Assembly (NCBI RefSeq): GCF_013911755.1
Contig: NZ_JACESP010000018.1
Coordinates: 1-64,000 of the forward strand
Origin: Sphingosinicella sp.
GTDB lineage: Bacteria > Pseudomonadota > Alphaproteobacteria > Sphingomonadales > Sphingomonadaceae
Length of the DNA: 64,000 nucleotides
Direction: 5' to 3'
Below are positions 28,067-38,061 of the stretch, one piece after another. Positions within the stretch are counted from its first letter, which is position 1; each line of letters begins with the position of its first letter. The notes beneath the pieces are model-generated. The model ran no database searches. It had not been told where the DNA came from and was given only the letters and a program-made list of their open reading frames with translations. A program made the translations under genes and the position numbers.

Positions 28067-28936
28067 ATGGATGGCGCCTATTCTCGGCTGATCCCCATCG
28101 GTGCCGAGCGTATGCATGTGCGCATCTGGGATGCGGACGGTCCCACGGTGATGATCGCGCACGGCGTCACGGGCACCAGCGCCGATCATACGCCGCTGGC
28201 CCGCAATCTGAGGGCGCGGGGCTTTCGCGTGATCGCGCCCGATGCGCTGGGCTGCGGGCGGTCCGATCCGTCGCCCGATCCCGAAAACGGCTACGGCCTC
28301 GGCGCGATGGCGGTCATCGTGCGCCGTTTCCTCGATGTCGTGGCGGACGGCCCCGTGCACTGGGTGGGTGCCTCCAAGGGCGGCGCGCTCGGCATCCGCA
28401 TCGCCGGGGAAACGCCGGAGCGCATCGCCAGCCTCGTGCTCTACGATGTCGGCACCACGCTTCCCGATGCGATGCGCAGCGTGCTCGGCGAACGGCTCGG
28501 CGGTCCGCCGCGCTTTCCCGGCATGAGCGCGTTCCGCGACCACGTCGGGCGTTTTTTCGAGCGCGCTGGCGCCAGCCTCTCATCCGATCGCCTCGACGAG
28601 ATCACCATCGGCTGGTCGCGCCGCCTCGACGACGGCGGCGTCGGCTATCACTACGATCCGGCGCTCTCCAACCAGTTCCGCAACAACCCGGAAGACTTCG
28701 CGCTCTGGCCGTGGTGGGACCGCGTTGCCTGCCCGGCGCTCATCATGCGCGGCGAGCGTTCGAACGTGCTGAGCGCAGCCGAACTCGCCGAGATGGCGGC
28801 GCGCAATCCGCGCGCGGCCGCGCATGAGGTTCCGGGCGCCGTGCACGTCGACATGCTCGACAGCGACGGGATGCAGAAAACCATCATCGATTTCATCGCG
28901 GCCCATGCCGCACACGGGGAGGGCGTTGCAGCATGA
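28067..28936 (+). CDS. Alpha/beta-hydrolase divergent from the carboxylase operon
   Basis: A 289-residue alpha/beta-hydrolase: oxyanion region AHGVTGTS (31-38), nucleophile Ser103 in VGASKGG, and His in GAVHVDML near the C-terminus. At the usual acid position the family motif (RGxxSDVLS) reads RGERSNVLS, so Asp is Asn; another acidic residue may serve. It could cleave an ester, thioester or C-C bond of the pathway substrate. Its stop overlaps the SDR start (ATGA), making a two-gene unit behind an operator-like palindrome. The substrate is unknown. Confidence 0.82.
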   Translation: MDGAYSRLIPIGAERMHVRIWDADGPTVMIAHGVTGTSADHTPLARNLRARGFRVIAPDALGCGRSDPSPDPENGYGLGAMAVIVRRFLDVVADGPVHWVGASKGGALGIRIAGETPERIASLVLYDVGTTLPDAMRSVLGERLGGPPRFPGMSAFRDHVGRFFERAGASLSSDRLDEITIGWSRRLDDGGVGYHYDPALSNQFRNNPEDFALWPWWDRVACPALIMRGERSNVLSAAELAEMAARNPRAAAHEVPGAVHVDMLDSDGMQKTIIDFIAAHAAHGEGVAA

Positions 28937-29709
28937 CAGGACGGGTTCAGGACAAGGTCGCGGTCATCACCGGTGCCGCAGGAGGCCTCGGCCTCGCGAT
29001 GGCCGAAGCGCTCGGCCGCGAAGGCGCGGTCGTCGTCCTTACCGACATCGACGCCGCGCGCGGCGAAGCCTCGGCGAAGTCTCTCGCAGCGAGCGGCATC
29101 CGCGCCCGCTTCGTCCGCCAAGACGCGACCGTGCCCGAGGAATGGGAGCGTCTGACGGCGGACGTGCTCGCGAAAGAAGGCCGCATCGACGTCCTCGTGA
29201 ACAACGCCGGCGGCGGGCTCGACATGGATATCGAGAGCATGGATTTCGCGCACTACAAGCGCATGATCGCGCTCAACCTCGATACCGCGTTTCTCGGGTG
29301 CAAATACGGCATCGCCGCGATGAAGGGCCGCGGCGGCTCGATCATCAACATCTCGTCGGTCGGCGGCCTCATCGGCACGGCGGCGCTTCCGGCCTATTCG
29401 GCGGCGAAGGGGGGTGTGCGGCTGCTCACCAAATGCGTCGCGGCGCACGCCGGCCAGCGCGGCTACGGCATCCGCGTGAACAGCGTCCACCCCGGCCTCA
29501 TCCGCACCGCCGCGGGCGTCGAGGTGACACGCATGGCGACGGGGCTCGACGAGGAAGGCGCGGTCGCCGCCTTCGCCTCGCTGCACCCGATCGGCCGCGT
29601 CGGCCAGCCGCACGAGATCGCGAACGGCGTCGTCTTCCTCGCGTCGGACGAATCGAGCTTCATGACCGGCTCCGAACTCGTCATCGATGGCGGCTACACG
29701 GCGGTTTAG
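28933..29709 (+). CDS. Short-chain dehydrogenase/reductase (candidate secondary-alcohol dehydrogenase)
   Basis: A 258-residue classical SDR. The NAD(P) motif TGAAGGLG is at 13-20, NNAG at 90-93, and the catalytic triad Ser142, Tyr155, Lys159 (YSAAK) is complete. The Asp at the end of beta2 (VLTDID) favours NAD(H). It is co-translated with the alpha/beta-hydrolase. In the anaerobic ethylbenzene/acetophenone pathway an SDR oxidises 1-phenylethanol to the ketone before carboxylation; an equivalent role here is plausible but inferred only from position. Its end overlaps the convergent recQ gene by 4 bp. Confidence 0.88.
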   Translation: MTGRVQDKVAVITGAAGGLGLAMAEALGREGAVVVLTDIDAARGEASAKSLAASGIRARFVRQDATVPEEWERLTADVLAKEGRIDVLVNNAGGGLDMDIESMDFAHYKRMIALNLDTAFLGCKYGIAAMKGRGGSIINISSVGGLIGTAALPAYSAAKGGVRLLTKCVAAHAGQRGYGIRVNSVHPGLIRTAAGVEVTRMATGLDEEGAVAAFASLHPIGRVGQPHEIANGVVFLASDESSFMTGSELVIDGGYTAV

Positions 29710-31475
29710 TCGCCGAACGCGCGGATCGTCTCGATGAACCGGTCGCCATAGGCATCGAGCTTCCGCGCACCAACGCCGGAAATCTCCGAAAGCCCCGCGC
29801 GCGAGGTCGGCCGCGCTGCTGCCATCTCGCGCAGCGTGCTGTCGTGGAAGATCACGTAAGGCGGCACGCCCGCCTCTTCGGCAAGCGCGCGGCGGCAGGC
29901 GCGCAGCGCCTCGAACAGCGGATCGCCGACGGGATTGTCCGCCTGCTGTTTCCTGCGCCCCGTGCGCTCGCGGCGCGGTGGCAGCACCAGCGTGACGCTT
30001 TCCTCGCCGCGCAGGATCGCCCGCGCCCCGGGTCCGAGTGCAAGCCCGCCGTGTTCGGTCGGCGTCACTGCCTCATGCACCAGCAGCGCGCGCGACACCG
30101 GTTTCAGCAGCGGCGCCTCCTCGGCCGAAACGATGCCGAACACGGTGAGGCTGTCGTGCCCGCGTGCGCGGACCTTGTCGCTCGCCTTGCCGGTCAGCAC
30201 CTCTTCCAGATGCCCGATGCCGTAGCTTTGGCCCGTGCGGTACACGGCGGAAAGGAACTTCCGCGCCGTCTCCGTGGCGTCGATGCTTGCGGGCGGATTG
30301 AGGCAGTTGTCGCAGTTGCCGCACGTCTGCGGCGGGCTTTCGCCGAAGTGTTTCAGCAGCACCGCGCGGCGGCACCCGCCGGTTTCCACAAGCGCGCCGA
30401 GTGCGGAGATACGCGCCCGCTCGCCCGCCTGCCGCGCCTCTTCCACCTCGCTGACGCGCATCCGCGCGCGCGCGAAATCCTCCGCGCCCCAGAACAGATG
30501 CGCTTCGGCAGGCTCGCCGTCGCGTCCCGCGCGCCCGCTTTCCTGGTAATAGCCCTCGATCGATTTCGGCAGGCCCGCGTGCGCCACGAAACGCACGTCG
30601 GGCTTGTCGATGCCCATGCCGAACGCGACCGTCGCGACCATCACCATGTCTTCGCTGGCGATGAAGGCGGACTGGTTCGCCGCGCGCACCTCCGCAGGCA
30701 GCCCCGCATGATAGGGCAGCACGCGCCGCCCGCCGCGCGACAGCGTCTCCGCCAGGCTCTCGGTCGCCGCGCGCGTCTGCGCGTAAACGATGCCGGGGCC
30801 GGGGTTCGCCGCGAGCAGCTCGCCGATCTGCCGCGTCAGGCCGTTTCGCGGATGCACGGTGTAGCGGATGTTCGGCCGGTCGAACCCGGCGACGATCATG
30901 CCCTCTTCGGGAATGCCGAGCGCCGCAAGCACGTCTATTCGCGTATGCGCGTCGGCGGTGGCGGTCAGCGCAAGGCGCGGCACGTGCGCGAAGTCGTCGA
31001 GCAGCGGCCGCAGCAGGCGGTAGTCCGGCCGGAAATCGTGGCCCCATTCGGAAACGCAGTGCGCCTCGTCGATCGCGAACATCGAAATGCGCGCCTCGTC
31101 CAGAAGCTGCCGGAAGCCGTCGCCGCTCGCGCGCTCGGGCGCGACGTAGAGCAGATCGAGTTCGCCCGCGCACAGCCGCCGCTGCGTCTCCCAGCGGTCA
31201 GTATCCACCGATGTCAGGCTCGCCGCGCGGATGCCCACGGCCTCTGCCGCGCGCAGCTGGTCGTGCATCAGCGCAATCAGCGGCGAGATGACGACGCAGC
31301 AGCCGTCCATCGCGACGGCGGGAAGCTGGTAGCACAGCGACTTCCCTGCGCCCGTCGGCATGATGGCGAGCGTATGCTGCCCGGCAAGCACGCGCGAAAC
31401 GACCGTCTCCTGCACGCCCCGAAAGGCGGGAAAGCCGAAAACCTCGTGAAGAATGGCTGCGGGATCGCGTCGCAT
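29706..31475 (-). CDS. recQ: ATP-dependent DNA helicase RecQ
   Basis: A 589-residue 3'-5' helicase for recombination and fork repair. Walker A MPTGAGKS is at 39-46, DEAH box [20 protein letters not shown] with the aromatic-rich loop, motif [12 protein letters not shown], a zinc-binding RQC segment ([10 protein letters not shown] and CGNCDNC) and a C-terminal HRDC domain ([16 protein letters not shown]). Complete and of normal length. It is convergent with the SDR gene and not functionally linked to it. Confidence 0.96.
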   Translation of the reverse strand: MRRDPAAILHEVFGFPAFRGVQETVVSRVLAGQHTLAIMPTGAGKSLCYQLPAVAMDGCCVVISPLIALMHDQLRAAEAVGIRAASLTSVDTDRWETQRRLCAGELDLLYVAPERASGDGFRQLLDEARISMFAIDEAHCVSEWGHDFRPDYRLLRPLLDDFAHVPRLALTATADAHTRIDVLAALGIPEEGMIVAGFDRPNIRYTVHPRNGLTRQIGELLAANPGPGIVYAQTRAATESLAETLSRGGRRVLPYHAGLPAEVRAANQSAFIASEDMVMVATVAFGMGIDKPDVRFVAHAGLPKSIEGYYQESGRAGRDGEPAEAHLFWGAEDFARARMRVSEVEEARQAGERARISALGALVETGGCRRAVLLKHFGESPPQTCGNCDNCLNPPASIDATETARKFLSAVYRTGQSYGIGHLEEVLTGKASDKVRARGHDSLTVFGIVSAEEAPLLKPVSRALLVHEAVTPTEHGGLALGPGARAILRGEESVTLVLPPRRERTGRRKQQADNPVGDPLFEALRACRRALAEEAGVPPYVIFHDSTLREMAAARPTSRAGLSEISGVGARKLDAYGDRFIETIRAFGD

Positions 31476-31527
31476 TGCAGCGCGTGTAGGGAACCGGCGC
31501 GGACTATGCCAAGCTGAAACCGCAGGG

Positions 31528-32160
31528 TCAGCGAAAATGAAACGTCAGCGTGAAGCGCAGCGCGTCGTCGGGAAGGGCTTCGGGCGGTGGGGGGACAGGC
31601 GCTGAAAGTCGCACGGTCCGCAGCGCCAGCCGGTCGAGCGACGTGCTGCCGCTCGGCTGCACGAGCTGAATATCGGAAAGCCCGCCACCCCGCGTCACGC
31701 TGAACGCCACCACCGCCTCGCCATCAAGCCGCAGCCCCTGCGGCCGCCGCGCCGCGATCCACCGCCACAACTGCCGGGCATAATCGTCGCGGACGGCATC
31801 GGCGTTCGAAGGCGGGGGCATCTCGGGTCGCGGCGGCGGCGTGATCGTCTGCACGGCGGGCGCGGCGGGGGGCAGGATCGCGGGCGGCGAAGGCACCGCA
31901 ATCTCAGGCGCGGCCGTCGGTGGTGCCGTGCTGCGTGCCGGCGGAGTGGTCCGCGATGCGGGCGCGGGCGTCACCACCTCGTCGGGTTCCGCAACCGGCG
32001 GCAACAGCGTGATCGCCGCCGTGTGCAGCACGGGCACGGGCGGCGTGTCCGCCCGTCCGCCGAACACGAACGCGGCAACGGCAAGGTGCAGCGCGGCCGA
32101 CACGAGGATCGCAGTGATCCTCGCGCCGCCCGCTTGCCCGCCGGAACCGCGCCCGCCCAT
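31528..32160 (-). CDS. tonB: TonB-family energy transducer of the copper-receptor operon
   Basis: A 210-residue protein with one N-terminal membrane helix ([20 protein letters not shown]), a proline-rich periplasmic spacer (about residues 39-118) and a C-terminal TonB fold ([20 protein letters not shown]...RLALRTV). It transmits proton-motive force to an outer-membrane receptor. It begins 4 bp after the receptor stop on the same strand, so it is probably a dedicated TonB. ExbB/ExbD are not nearby and would have to be shared with the main system. Confidence 0.87.
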   Translation of the reverse strand: MGGRGSGGQAGGARITAILVSAALHLAVAAFVFGGRADTPPVPVLHTAAITLLPPVAEPDEVVTPAPASRTTPPARSTAPPTAAPEIAVPSPPAILPPAAPAVQTITPPPRPEMPPPSNADAVRDDYARQLWRWIAARRPQGLRLDGEAVVAFSVTRGGGLSDIQLVQPSGSTSLDRLALRTVRLSAPVPPPPEALPDDALRFTLTFHFR

Positions 32161-32164
32161 AGGT

Positions 32165-34285
32165 TCAGAACGCCGCCGAAAGCCCGACGTTTACCGATCG
32201 TCCGCGCCCCGGCACGGCCCGCAGCACGCCGGTCGCGTCATAGTCGCCAAGCGACTTGCCGCCGAGCGGCAAGGCATAGCCCGTGTCGAACAGGTTCTGC
32301 ACATCCAGGCTGATGCGGTAGCTGCCGAAGCGATAGCCGGTGGAGATATTCACCAGCGCATAGCCGTCCGTCACGGGCTCGTTGCGCGTCGCATCGACAC
32401 GCGTCTTGTCGTCGACCAGTTCCACCTCGATCAGGCTTTCCCAGCCGCCGAGCGTATGTTCGATGCCGATCCGCGCATTCAGCGGCATCTGGTGATAGAG
32501 CGAACCGCCGTCGTCCCGGTTCTTGCCGCGCAACCAGCTCGCGCTCGCCGTCAGCTTCGCCTTGCCTGCCGCGCTGCTCGCCCAAAGCGGTAGTTCGCCC
32601 GACACGTCGATGCCATAGAATTCGGCGTCCTGGTTCACGAACTGCAGCTGCGCGAACGGGGTCGGCATCCCCATCATGTCGGTGAAGTCCTGCAGCTTCA
32701 CCGCGTCGATATAATCGTCGACGCGCGTGTAATGCGGCGCGATCTTCAGCGACCAGCTCGCGGCGCCTTCGCCCTTCAGGTTCAGCGCCGCGCTCAGCGT
32801 GTCGGCCGTCTCGGGCTTCAGCGCCAGATTGCCGACATAGCCGTTGCCGTCGCCGTACCAGCCGATCATCCGGCTCGACATCGAACCGCGCCCCCACGAA
32901 TAGCGCTCGTAGACGTTGGGCGATCGCACCTTGCGCGCGTATCCGATCTCCAGCGCCGCGCGGTCGCTCGCCGCATAGCGTGCGATCGCGCTCCAGCCCC
33001 AGTTGCTGTCATGGCGCTTGTGGTCCGCCGCGTTGAACGCCATGGCCGCCATCGCGTCCGCCATGTTCATCATGGATGTCGAATAGGCCTGCACCTCGCC
33101 CGTGTTCATCCACACCTGGTCGTTCCTCACGCCGATCGTGGTCGTGAATGCGGGCGACCATTTCGCTTCCCATTCGGCGAAGCTGCCGAGCCGATCGCGT
33201 TTGGAGGCGTTCACGTTGATATAGGTGTTCGGCCCCATCATCATGCTGCCCGCAACCGGCGGCCAGTAATCGTCGAGCCACTGGTGGTGAAATTCGCTGC
33301 CCACGCGCAGCGTGTCGCGCGCATTCAGCGGCAGCTCCGTCTTCAGCGTGTAGCCGATCGTGTGCACCTCGGTGTTCATCGGCATCCCGCCGCTTGCCGT
33401 GCCGCCCTTGTCGGCCAGGAAGTTCATGCGGTGGTCGGTGTCGCGCCAATAGGCGCGAAGGTCGATGTCGCCCCAGTCGAACGTGCCTTTCCAGCCGCCG
33501 TTCAGGAACCATGACCGGTTCGATGTCATGTCCATGTACTGGTTCGGAAAGCCTTCGTAGGGCGAGAAGTGGTAGCCGCCCTTCAGCGTGAACAGCCCGG
33601 CGTCCGTGTCCGCCGCGAAGCTCAGCGCATGGTCGGTCTTCTTGTATTCGGTGGATCGCACCGTGCCGTCTTTGCCGCCGCCCTTGTAATTGTCGCTCTG
33701 GGTGAAGGATCCATCGTAGGTGAAGCTCGTCTTGTCGCCCGCGATCGTCAGCGATGCGGCGCCGCCGAAGCCGTCGCCGTTGCTGCGATAGAAGGTCGAA
33801 ACCTCGCCCGTCACCAGCGTCTGGCCCGCCGCCGCGAAGCGCGGCGTCGCGGTTTCCACGGAGATGACGCCGCCGATGCTGTCGCCGCCCATCGAAACCG
33901 GCGACACGCCGGTGATCACGCTCACCGCGTCGATCGTCTGCGGGTCGGTGTACGACAGCGGCGGGTTCATGTCGTTGGGGCAGGCGCTGTCGATCGGCGC
34001 GCCGTCGACGCGGATGGAAAGGCGCGGGCCGTTCAGGCCGCGGATCGTCGGCAGGCTCGAAAACCCGCCCGCGCCATAGGCGGAAACGCCGGGAATGCGG
34101 GAAAGCAGCGCGCCAGTGTCGCTGCTGCGCGTGGCGCCGAGGTCGTCTTTCGACAGCGTTTCGGCGGAGGCGGGGGCGATGCTGGAATCGACATCGATAT
34201 CGGGAAGCGCGGTCGGCGCTTGCGCGGCGGCGGGTGTGGCAACGGCAAGCGCGGCCGCAAGCGCGGCAAAAGAGGTACGGGACAT
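32165..34285 (-). CDS. TonB-dependent copper receptor (OprC-like)
   Basis: A 706-residue receptor: signal peptide ~1-22, plug domain (LPTIRGLNGPRLSIRVDG) and beta-barrel ending GRSVNVGLSAAF. Two motifs match the copper site described for Pseudomonas OprC, CxxxM plus HxM: Cys102-PND-Met106 in SACPNDMNPP and His285-R-Met287 in TDHRMNF. Methionine-rich extracellular segments (SMMNMADAMAAMAF, MMGMPTPF) fit a copper ligand environment. It is flanked by a DUF2946 gene upstream and a TonB gene downstream on the same strand, an arrangement frequent around copper uptake genes. Confidence 0.88.
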   Translation of the reverse strand: MSRTSFAALAAALAVATPAAAQAPTALPDIDVDSSIAPASAETLSKDDLGATRSSDTGALLSRIPGVSAYGAGGFSSLPTIRGLNGPRLSIRVDGAPIDSACPNDMNPPLSYTDPQTIDAVSVITGVSPVSMGGDSIGGVISVETATPRFAAAGQTLVTGEVSTFYRSNGDGFGGAASLTIAGDKTSFTYDGSFTQSDNYKGGGKDGTVRSTEYKKTDHALSFAADTDAGLFTLKGGYHFSPYEGFPNQYMDMTSNRSWFLNGGWKGTFDWGDIDLRAYWRDTDHRMNFLADKGGTASGGMPMNTEVHTIGYTLKTELPLNARDTLRVGSEFHHQWLDDYWPPVAGSMMMGPNTYINVNASKRDRLGSFAEWEAKWSPAFTTTIGVRNDQVWMNTGEVQAYSTSMMNMADAMAAMAFNAADHKRHDSNWGWSAIARYAASDRAALEIGYARKVRSPNVYERYSWGRGSMSSRMIGWYGDGNGYVGNLALKPETADTLSAALNLKGEGAASWSLKIAPHYTRVDDYIDAVKLQDFTDMMGMPTPFAQLQFVNQDAEFYGIDVSGELPLWASSAAGKAKLTASASWLRGKNRDDGGSLYHQMPLNARIGIEHTLGGWESLIEVELVDDKTRVDATRNEPVTDGYALVNISTGYRFGSYRISLDVQNLFDTGYALPLGGKSLGDYDATGVLRAVPGRGRSVNVGLSAAF

Positions 34286-34380
34286 GGAAACTCCATCCTG
34301 TGCTGTGGGGCAATGGCCGGGCGCGAATGGCCCGGCAGGCGGTGGAGATGCGTCCGCAGAAAAAGGGGTGCCGGAAAGGC

Positions 34381-34776
34381 CTAGCTACGGACGCGAAGGC
34401 CCGGCGGTCCGCGCAGCGGCGGCCTCAATCGCAGCAGGGCCGTGCGCGGGGCGCGCTGCGGCATATGCAGCGCAGCAGCAATGATGAAAACGATCGCGAG
34501 GGCCAGAAGCGCCGGATCGGCCGCGCCGAGCGCGGGCGCGGACAGTCCGCCGAAGGCGCAGGGCATGTCGTTGCTGCTCTTGTGTCCCTCGTTCGAGGGC
34601 ACGGCGACGGCAACCGACTTCAGCCCCTCGCCCGTGCAGAGTTCAACAACCATCACGCCGTCGACAACGGCGGGCATGAATCCGGTGGGCACCAGCACTT
34701 TCACGAGCAGCGCGGCGGCGGCGAGCCAGACGGCAAGCCACCGGTAGCGCAGGAGGATCGTGTGCATCGTGTTCAC
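34381..34776 (-). CDS. DUF2946-family membrane protein, copper-associated
   Basis: A 131-residue protein with an N-terminal hydrophobic helix (WLAVWLAAAALLVKVLVPTG), a short periplasmic loop carrying MVVELCTGEGLK and MPCAFGGL (two cysteines), and a second membrane helix (ALLALAIVFIIAAALHM) before an Arg/Pro-rich tail. The GFMP and CTGEG pattern is typical of DUF2946, often encoded beside copper TonB receptors. GTG at 34776 has a G-rich site upstream; the ATG at 34767 is the alternative. Probably the first gene of the three-gene copper unit. Confidence 0.78.
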   Translation of the reverse strand: MNTMHTILLRYRWLAVWLAAAALLVKVLVPTGFMPAVVDGVMVVELCTGEGLKSVAVAVPSNEGHKSSNDMPCAFGGLSAPALGAADPALLALAIVFIIAAALHMPQRAPRTALLRLRPPLRGPPGLRVRS

Positions 34777-34833
34777 GGCCTACCCCCTAGCCGCAGCGGG
34801 GCGGTATTGTCGCGGGGATAGGGTGTCGCACCA

Positions 34834-36114
34834 TCAGCCGAGGCGGCGCGTCACCGAAAGCGCGTGCGCGGGCAGGCCCTCGGCTTCGGCGAGGCGTGCG
34901 GCAGCAGGGCCGACGGCGGCGAAGCCTTCGGCCGAACAATCGAGGAAGGTCGTGCGCTTCATGAAATCCGCGACCGAAAGCCCGGAGGAGAAGCGCGCGC
35001 GGCGTCCCGTGGGCAGCGTGTGGTTCGGCCCGCCGAGATAATCGCCGATCGCCTCGGGCGTGCGATAGCCCATGAACACCGATCCCGCGTGGCGCACGCG
35101 CGCGAACATGGCCTGCGGGTCCGCGATGCTGAGCGCGAGATGCTCGGGCGCGAGCGCGTCGATCAGCGGCGGCGCTTCGTCGAGGTTGCGGACCGTGATT
35201 ATGGCGCCGAAGCGCGCCCAGCTTTCGCGGGCCACCTCGCCGCCGAGTTCGTCGAGCGCGGCGTCCACAGCCTTCGCCGTGCGCGCGGCAAGGCCCGCAT
35301 CGTCGGTGATGAGGATCGCCTGCGCCGTGCGGTCGTGCTCGGCCTGGCTCAGCAGGTCGGCGGCGAGCCAGTCCGGGTTCGCGGCGCTGTCCGCCACCAC
35401 AAGGATTTCCGAAGGCCCCGCGACCATGTCGATGCCGACGCGCCCGTAAAGCTGCCGCTTGGCTTCGGCGACATAGGCGTTGCCCGGGCCGGTGATCTTG
35501 TCGACGGCGCGAATGGTGTCCGTCCCGAAGGTGAGCGCGGCAATCGCCTGCGCGCCGCCGACGCGGTAGATCTCGTCGACGCCCGCCAGGCTGGCGGCAT
35601 AAAGCACCAGCGGATTGACTTCGCCGCCCGGCGTCGGCGTCGTCATCACCAGCCGGCGTACGCCCGCGACCTTTGCGGGGATCGCGTTCATCAGCACCGT
35701 CGAAGGATAGCTCGCTAGCCCGCCCGGCACGTAGATGCCAACGTCGTCGATCGCGGACCAGCGCCACCCCGCACGCACGCCCGCAGCGTCCACCGCGTCA
35801 TGGTCGGCGGGAAGCTGCCCGACGTGAAACGCGCGGATGCGCTCCGCTGCAAGCTCCAGTGCGGCGCGGAGGTCGGGAGCGATCTTCTCTTTCGAGGCGC
35901 TGATTTCAGCGTCGGTGAAGCGCAGCGTCGTCGTGTCGAGCCGGTCGAAGCGCGCGGTCAGTTCCAGCACCGCCGCGTCGCCGCGCGCGCGCACGTCGGC
36001 GATGATCCCGGAAACCGCCGCCGAAACATCGGTCGCCGTCTCCCGCCCGGCGTCCACGAAGTCCGCGAAGCGCCCCGCGAAATCCGCGTCGGAGGTGGAA
36101 AGTTCAAGCGGCAC
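34834..36114 (-). CDS. hisD: Histidinol dehydrogenase
   Basis: A 426-residue zinc enzyme catalysing the last two oxidations of histidine biosynthesis. Family stretches are [59 protein letters not shown] and [13 protein letters not shown] (Gln/His zinc region), and [15 protein letters not shown]. Start GTG at 36114 overlaps the end of hisG by 11 bp, showing translational coupling. Normal length and no defects seen. Confidence 0.97.
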   Translation of the reverse strand: MPLELSTSDADFAGRFADFVDAGRETATDVSAAVSGIIADVRARGDAAVLELTARFDRLDTTTLRFTDAEISASKEKIAPDLRAALELAAERIRAFHVGQLPADHDAVDAAGVRAGWRWSAIDDVGIYVPGGLASYPSTVLMNAIPAKVAGVRRLVMTTPTPGGEVNPLVLYAASLAGVDEIYRVGGAQAIAALTFGTDTIRAVDKITGPGNAYVAEAKRQLYGRVGIDMVAGPSEILVVADSAANPDWLAADLLSQAEHDRTAQAILITDDAGLAARTAKAVDAALDELGGEVARESWARFGAIITVRNLDEAPPLIDALAPEHLALSIADPQAMFARVRHAGSVFMGYRTPEAIGDYLGGPNHTLPTGRRARFSSGLSVADFMKRTTFLDCSAEGFAAVGPAAARLAEAEGLPAHALSVTRRLG

Positions 36115-36760
36115 CGGCAGCCTCCCGAAACCGCTCGATCCACGGCGCGATCGTTGCCGCCTTGGTCTTGAAGGCCGCGCGGTTGACGATGAGGCGGCTC
36201 GTGACCTCTGCGATCTTCTCCACCTCGACGAGCCCGTTCTCTTTCAGCGTCCGCCCGCTCGACACAAGGTCGACGATGCGCTGCGTGAGGCCGAGCCGCG
36301 GCGCCAGCTCCATCGCGCCGTTCAGCTTCACGCACTCCGCCTGCACGCCCCGCGCCGCGAAGTGCTGGCTCGTCAGGTTCGGGTACTTGGTCGCGACCCG
36401 CACGTGGCTCCAGCTCCTCGGGTCGTCCCCCGCCGCCATCTCGGCGGGCTCCGCCACCGAAAGCCGGCAGCGCCCGATGCCGAGATCGACCGGCGCGTAA
36501 ATCTCGGAGTACGCGAACTCCATCAGCACGTCGTTCCCTGCGATGCCGAGGTCCGCCGCGCCGTGCGCCACGAAGGTCGCCACGTCGAACGCGCGCACGC
36601 GGATCAGCGAAAGCCCGGGCACGTTCGTGGCGAACTGCAGCGCGCGGCTGCTCTCGTCGGCGAACGCAGGTTCGGGCGCGATTCCAGCGCGCGCGAGCAG
36701 CGGCAACGCTTCCTCAAGGATGCGTCCCTTAGGGATTGCAAAGACCAGTTCCGTTTTCAT
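36104..36760 (-). CDS. hisG: ATP phosphoribosyltransferase catalytic subunit, short form
   Basis: A 218-residue enzyme joining ATP and PRPP in the first step of histidine biosynthesis. It opens [19 protein letters not shown]; later come [13 protein letters not shown] and the PRPP-site stretch [16 protein letters not shown]. The length corresponds to the short form lacking the C-terminal regulatory domain, which in known cases needs the HisRS-like partner HisZ; no hisZ is in the window. The start at 36760 was chosen because the frame upstream runs antisense through the phasin-like gene. Confidence 0.95.
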   Translation of the reverse strand: MKTELVFAIPKGRILEEALPLLARAGIAPEPAFADESSRALQFATNVPGLSLIRVRAFDVATFVAHGAADLGIAGNDVLMEFAYSEIYAPVDLGIGRCRLSVAEPAEMAAGDDPRSWSHVRVATKYPNLTSQHFAARGVQAECVKLNGAMELAPRLGLTQRIVDLVSSGRTLKENGLVEVEKIAEVTSRLIVNRAAFKTKAATIAPWIERFREAAGAA

Positions 36761-36848
36761 CGCGTTTGCCTGTAAAGAAGGCGGTGCTGCGCTGCAACGG
36801 ACTCGGCGATCTGCCGAACGGACAAAAGCACAGGCGGGGAGTTTGTAT

Positions 36849-37151
36849 ATGGTGGACTGGTGGTCTTCGGGTCCGCAAATGGTCCGGCTCTGGCGCATGT
36901 CGATGGAAACCTGGTCGGCTTCGATGGTAGTCATTGCGGAGCGCAGCGCGATGATGGGAAACGCGGCGATGTTCCCGACGGCGCGGGACGTGCAGGAATT
37001 CGGCCGCATGGTGCCTGAAAAGATGGATGCTTTCACGCGCAGCATGATGGGTGCAGCGCGCGCGCGCGATCCCATCGAGGCGGCGGAAAACGCGCTTGCC
37101 CCCGTGCATGCGCGTGTTACCTCGAATGCACGGCGCCTTCGCCGCCGCTGA
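36849..37151 (+). CDS. Small phasin-like protein
   Basis: A 100-residue, mostly helical, Met- and Trp-rich protein beginning [20 protein letters not shown]. The stretch [18 protein letters not shown] resembles the conserved part of phasins that coat polyhydroxyalkanoate granules (MVxEKxxAF). A G-rich site (GGCGGGGAG) precedes the ATG at good distance. It is divergent from hisG and upstream of infA. Granule association is inferred from the motif; no PHA synthase is present nearby. Confidence 0.6.
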   Translation: MVDWWSSGPQMVRLWRMSMETWSASMVVIAERSAMMGNAAMFPTARDVQEFGRMVPEKMDAFTRSMMGAARARDPIEAAENALAPVHARVTSNARRLRRR

Positions 37152-37252
37152 GGCGACTGCAGCACGGGCCAACAGCAACCTTGCGTTTCTGCGCCTTTTC
37201 CGCCAAGGGCAGGCAGCATTTGCGGGCACGCTTGCCCGCGCAAGGAGACTGA

Positions 37253-37471
37253 ATGGCGAAGGAAGAACTTCTGGAAATGCGGGGGACGGTCACCGAACTG
37301 CTTCCCAACGCAATGTTCCGTGTGCAGCTCGAAAATGATCACGAGATTTTGGGTCACACTGCCGGCAAGATGCGCAAGAACCGCATCCGTGTGCTCGTCG
37401 GCGACGAGGTGCTCGTCGAACTGACGCCCTACGACCTCACCAAGGGCCGCATCACCTACCGCTTCAAGTAA
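37253..37471 (+). CDS. infA: Translation initiation factor IF-1
   Basis: A 72-residue OB-fold protein that occupies the ribosomal A site during initiation. The sequence [19 protein letters not shown] through [20 protein letters not shown] to GRITYRFK is near-canonical IF-1. AAGGAGA precedes the ATG. maf starts 11 bp downstream, a common alphaproteobacterial order. Confidence 0.98.
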   Translation: MAKEELLEMRGTVTELLPNAMFRVQLENDHEILGHTAGKMRKNRIRVLVGDEVLVELTPYDLTKGRITYRFK

Positions 37472-37482
37472 CGGAACCGTCT

Positions 37483-38061
37483 GTGCCGGCGCTGGTCCTT
37501 GCCTCATCGAGCCCGCGCCGCCGCGCCCTTCTCGAACAGATCGGCATCGTTCCGGCGCGCACGCTTTCGCCTGACATCGACGAAACGCCCCGGCGCGGCG
37601 AGCTGCCCCGCGACTATGCGGTGCGCCTTGCCGCCGAAAAGGCCGCTGCCGTCCCGCGCGCGCCGGGCGAAGTGGTGATCGCGGGCGACACCACGGTCGC
37701 CGCAGGCCGCCGTATCCTGCCGCCCGCCGACACCGACGAGATCGTCCGGCACTGCCTCACGCTGCTTTCGGGGCGGCGGCACCGCGTCTACAGCGCCGTC
37801 GCCGTCATCGATGCGGAGGGGCGCCTGCGCCAGCGCGTTGCCGAAACCATCGTCACCTTCAAGCGGCTCTCGGATGCCGAGATCGATGCCTATGTCCGCG
37901 CGGGCGAAGGGCGTGGCAAGGCGGGGGGCTATGCGATCCAGGGCCGCGCCGCCGCCTTCGTGCGCTTCCTCTCCGGCAGCTATTCGGGTGTCGTCGGCTT
38001 GCCGCTCTACGAGGCGTCGGCGCTTCTCGCCGCGTCCGGCGTTGTCCCCTCCGATGGCTGA
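37483..38061 (+). CDS. maf: Maf-family nucleoside triphosphate pyrophosphatase
   Basis: A 192-residue Maf protein that hydrolyses non-canonical nucleoside triphosphates. It starts at GTG 37483 with the hallmark [16 protein letters not shown]; the middle reads [16 protein letters not shown] and the C-terminal part [28 protein letters not shown]. Lies 11 bp after infA and overlaps the RNase E/G-family gene by 8 bp. Confidence 0.95.
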   Translation: MPALVLASSSPRRRALLEQIGIVPARTLSPDIDETPRRGELPRDYAVRLAAEKAAAVPRAPGEVVIAGDTTVAAGRRILPPADTDEIVRHCLTLLSGRRHRVYSAVAVIDAEGRLRQRVAETIVTFKRLSDAEIDAYVRAGEGRGKAGGYAIQGRAAAFVRFLSGSYSGVVGLPLYEASALLAASGVVPSDG

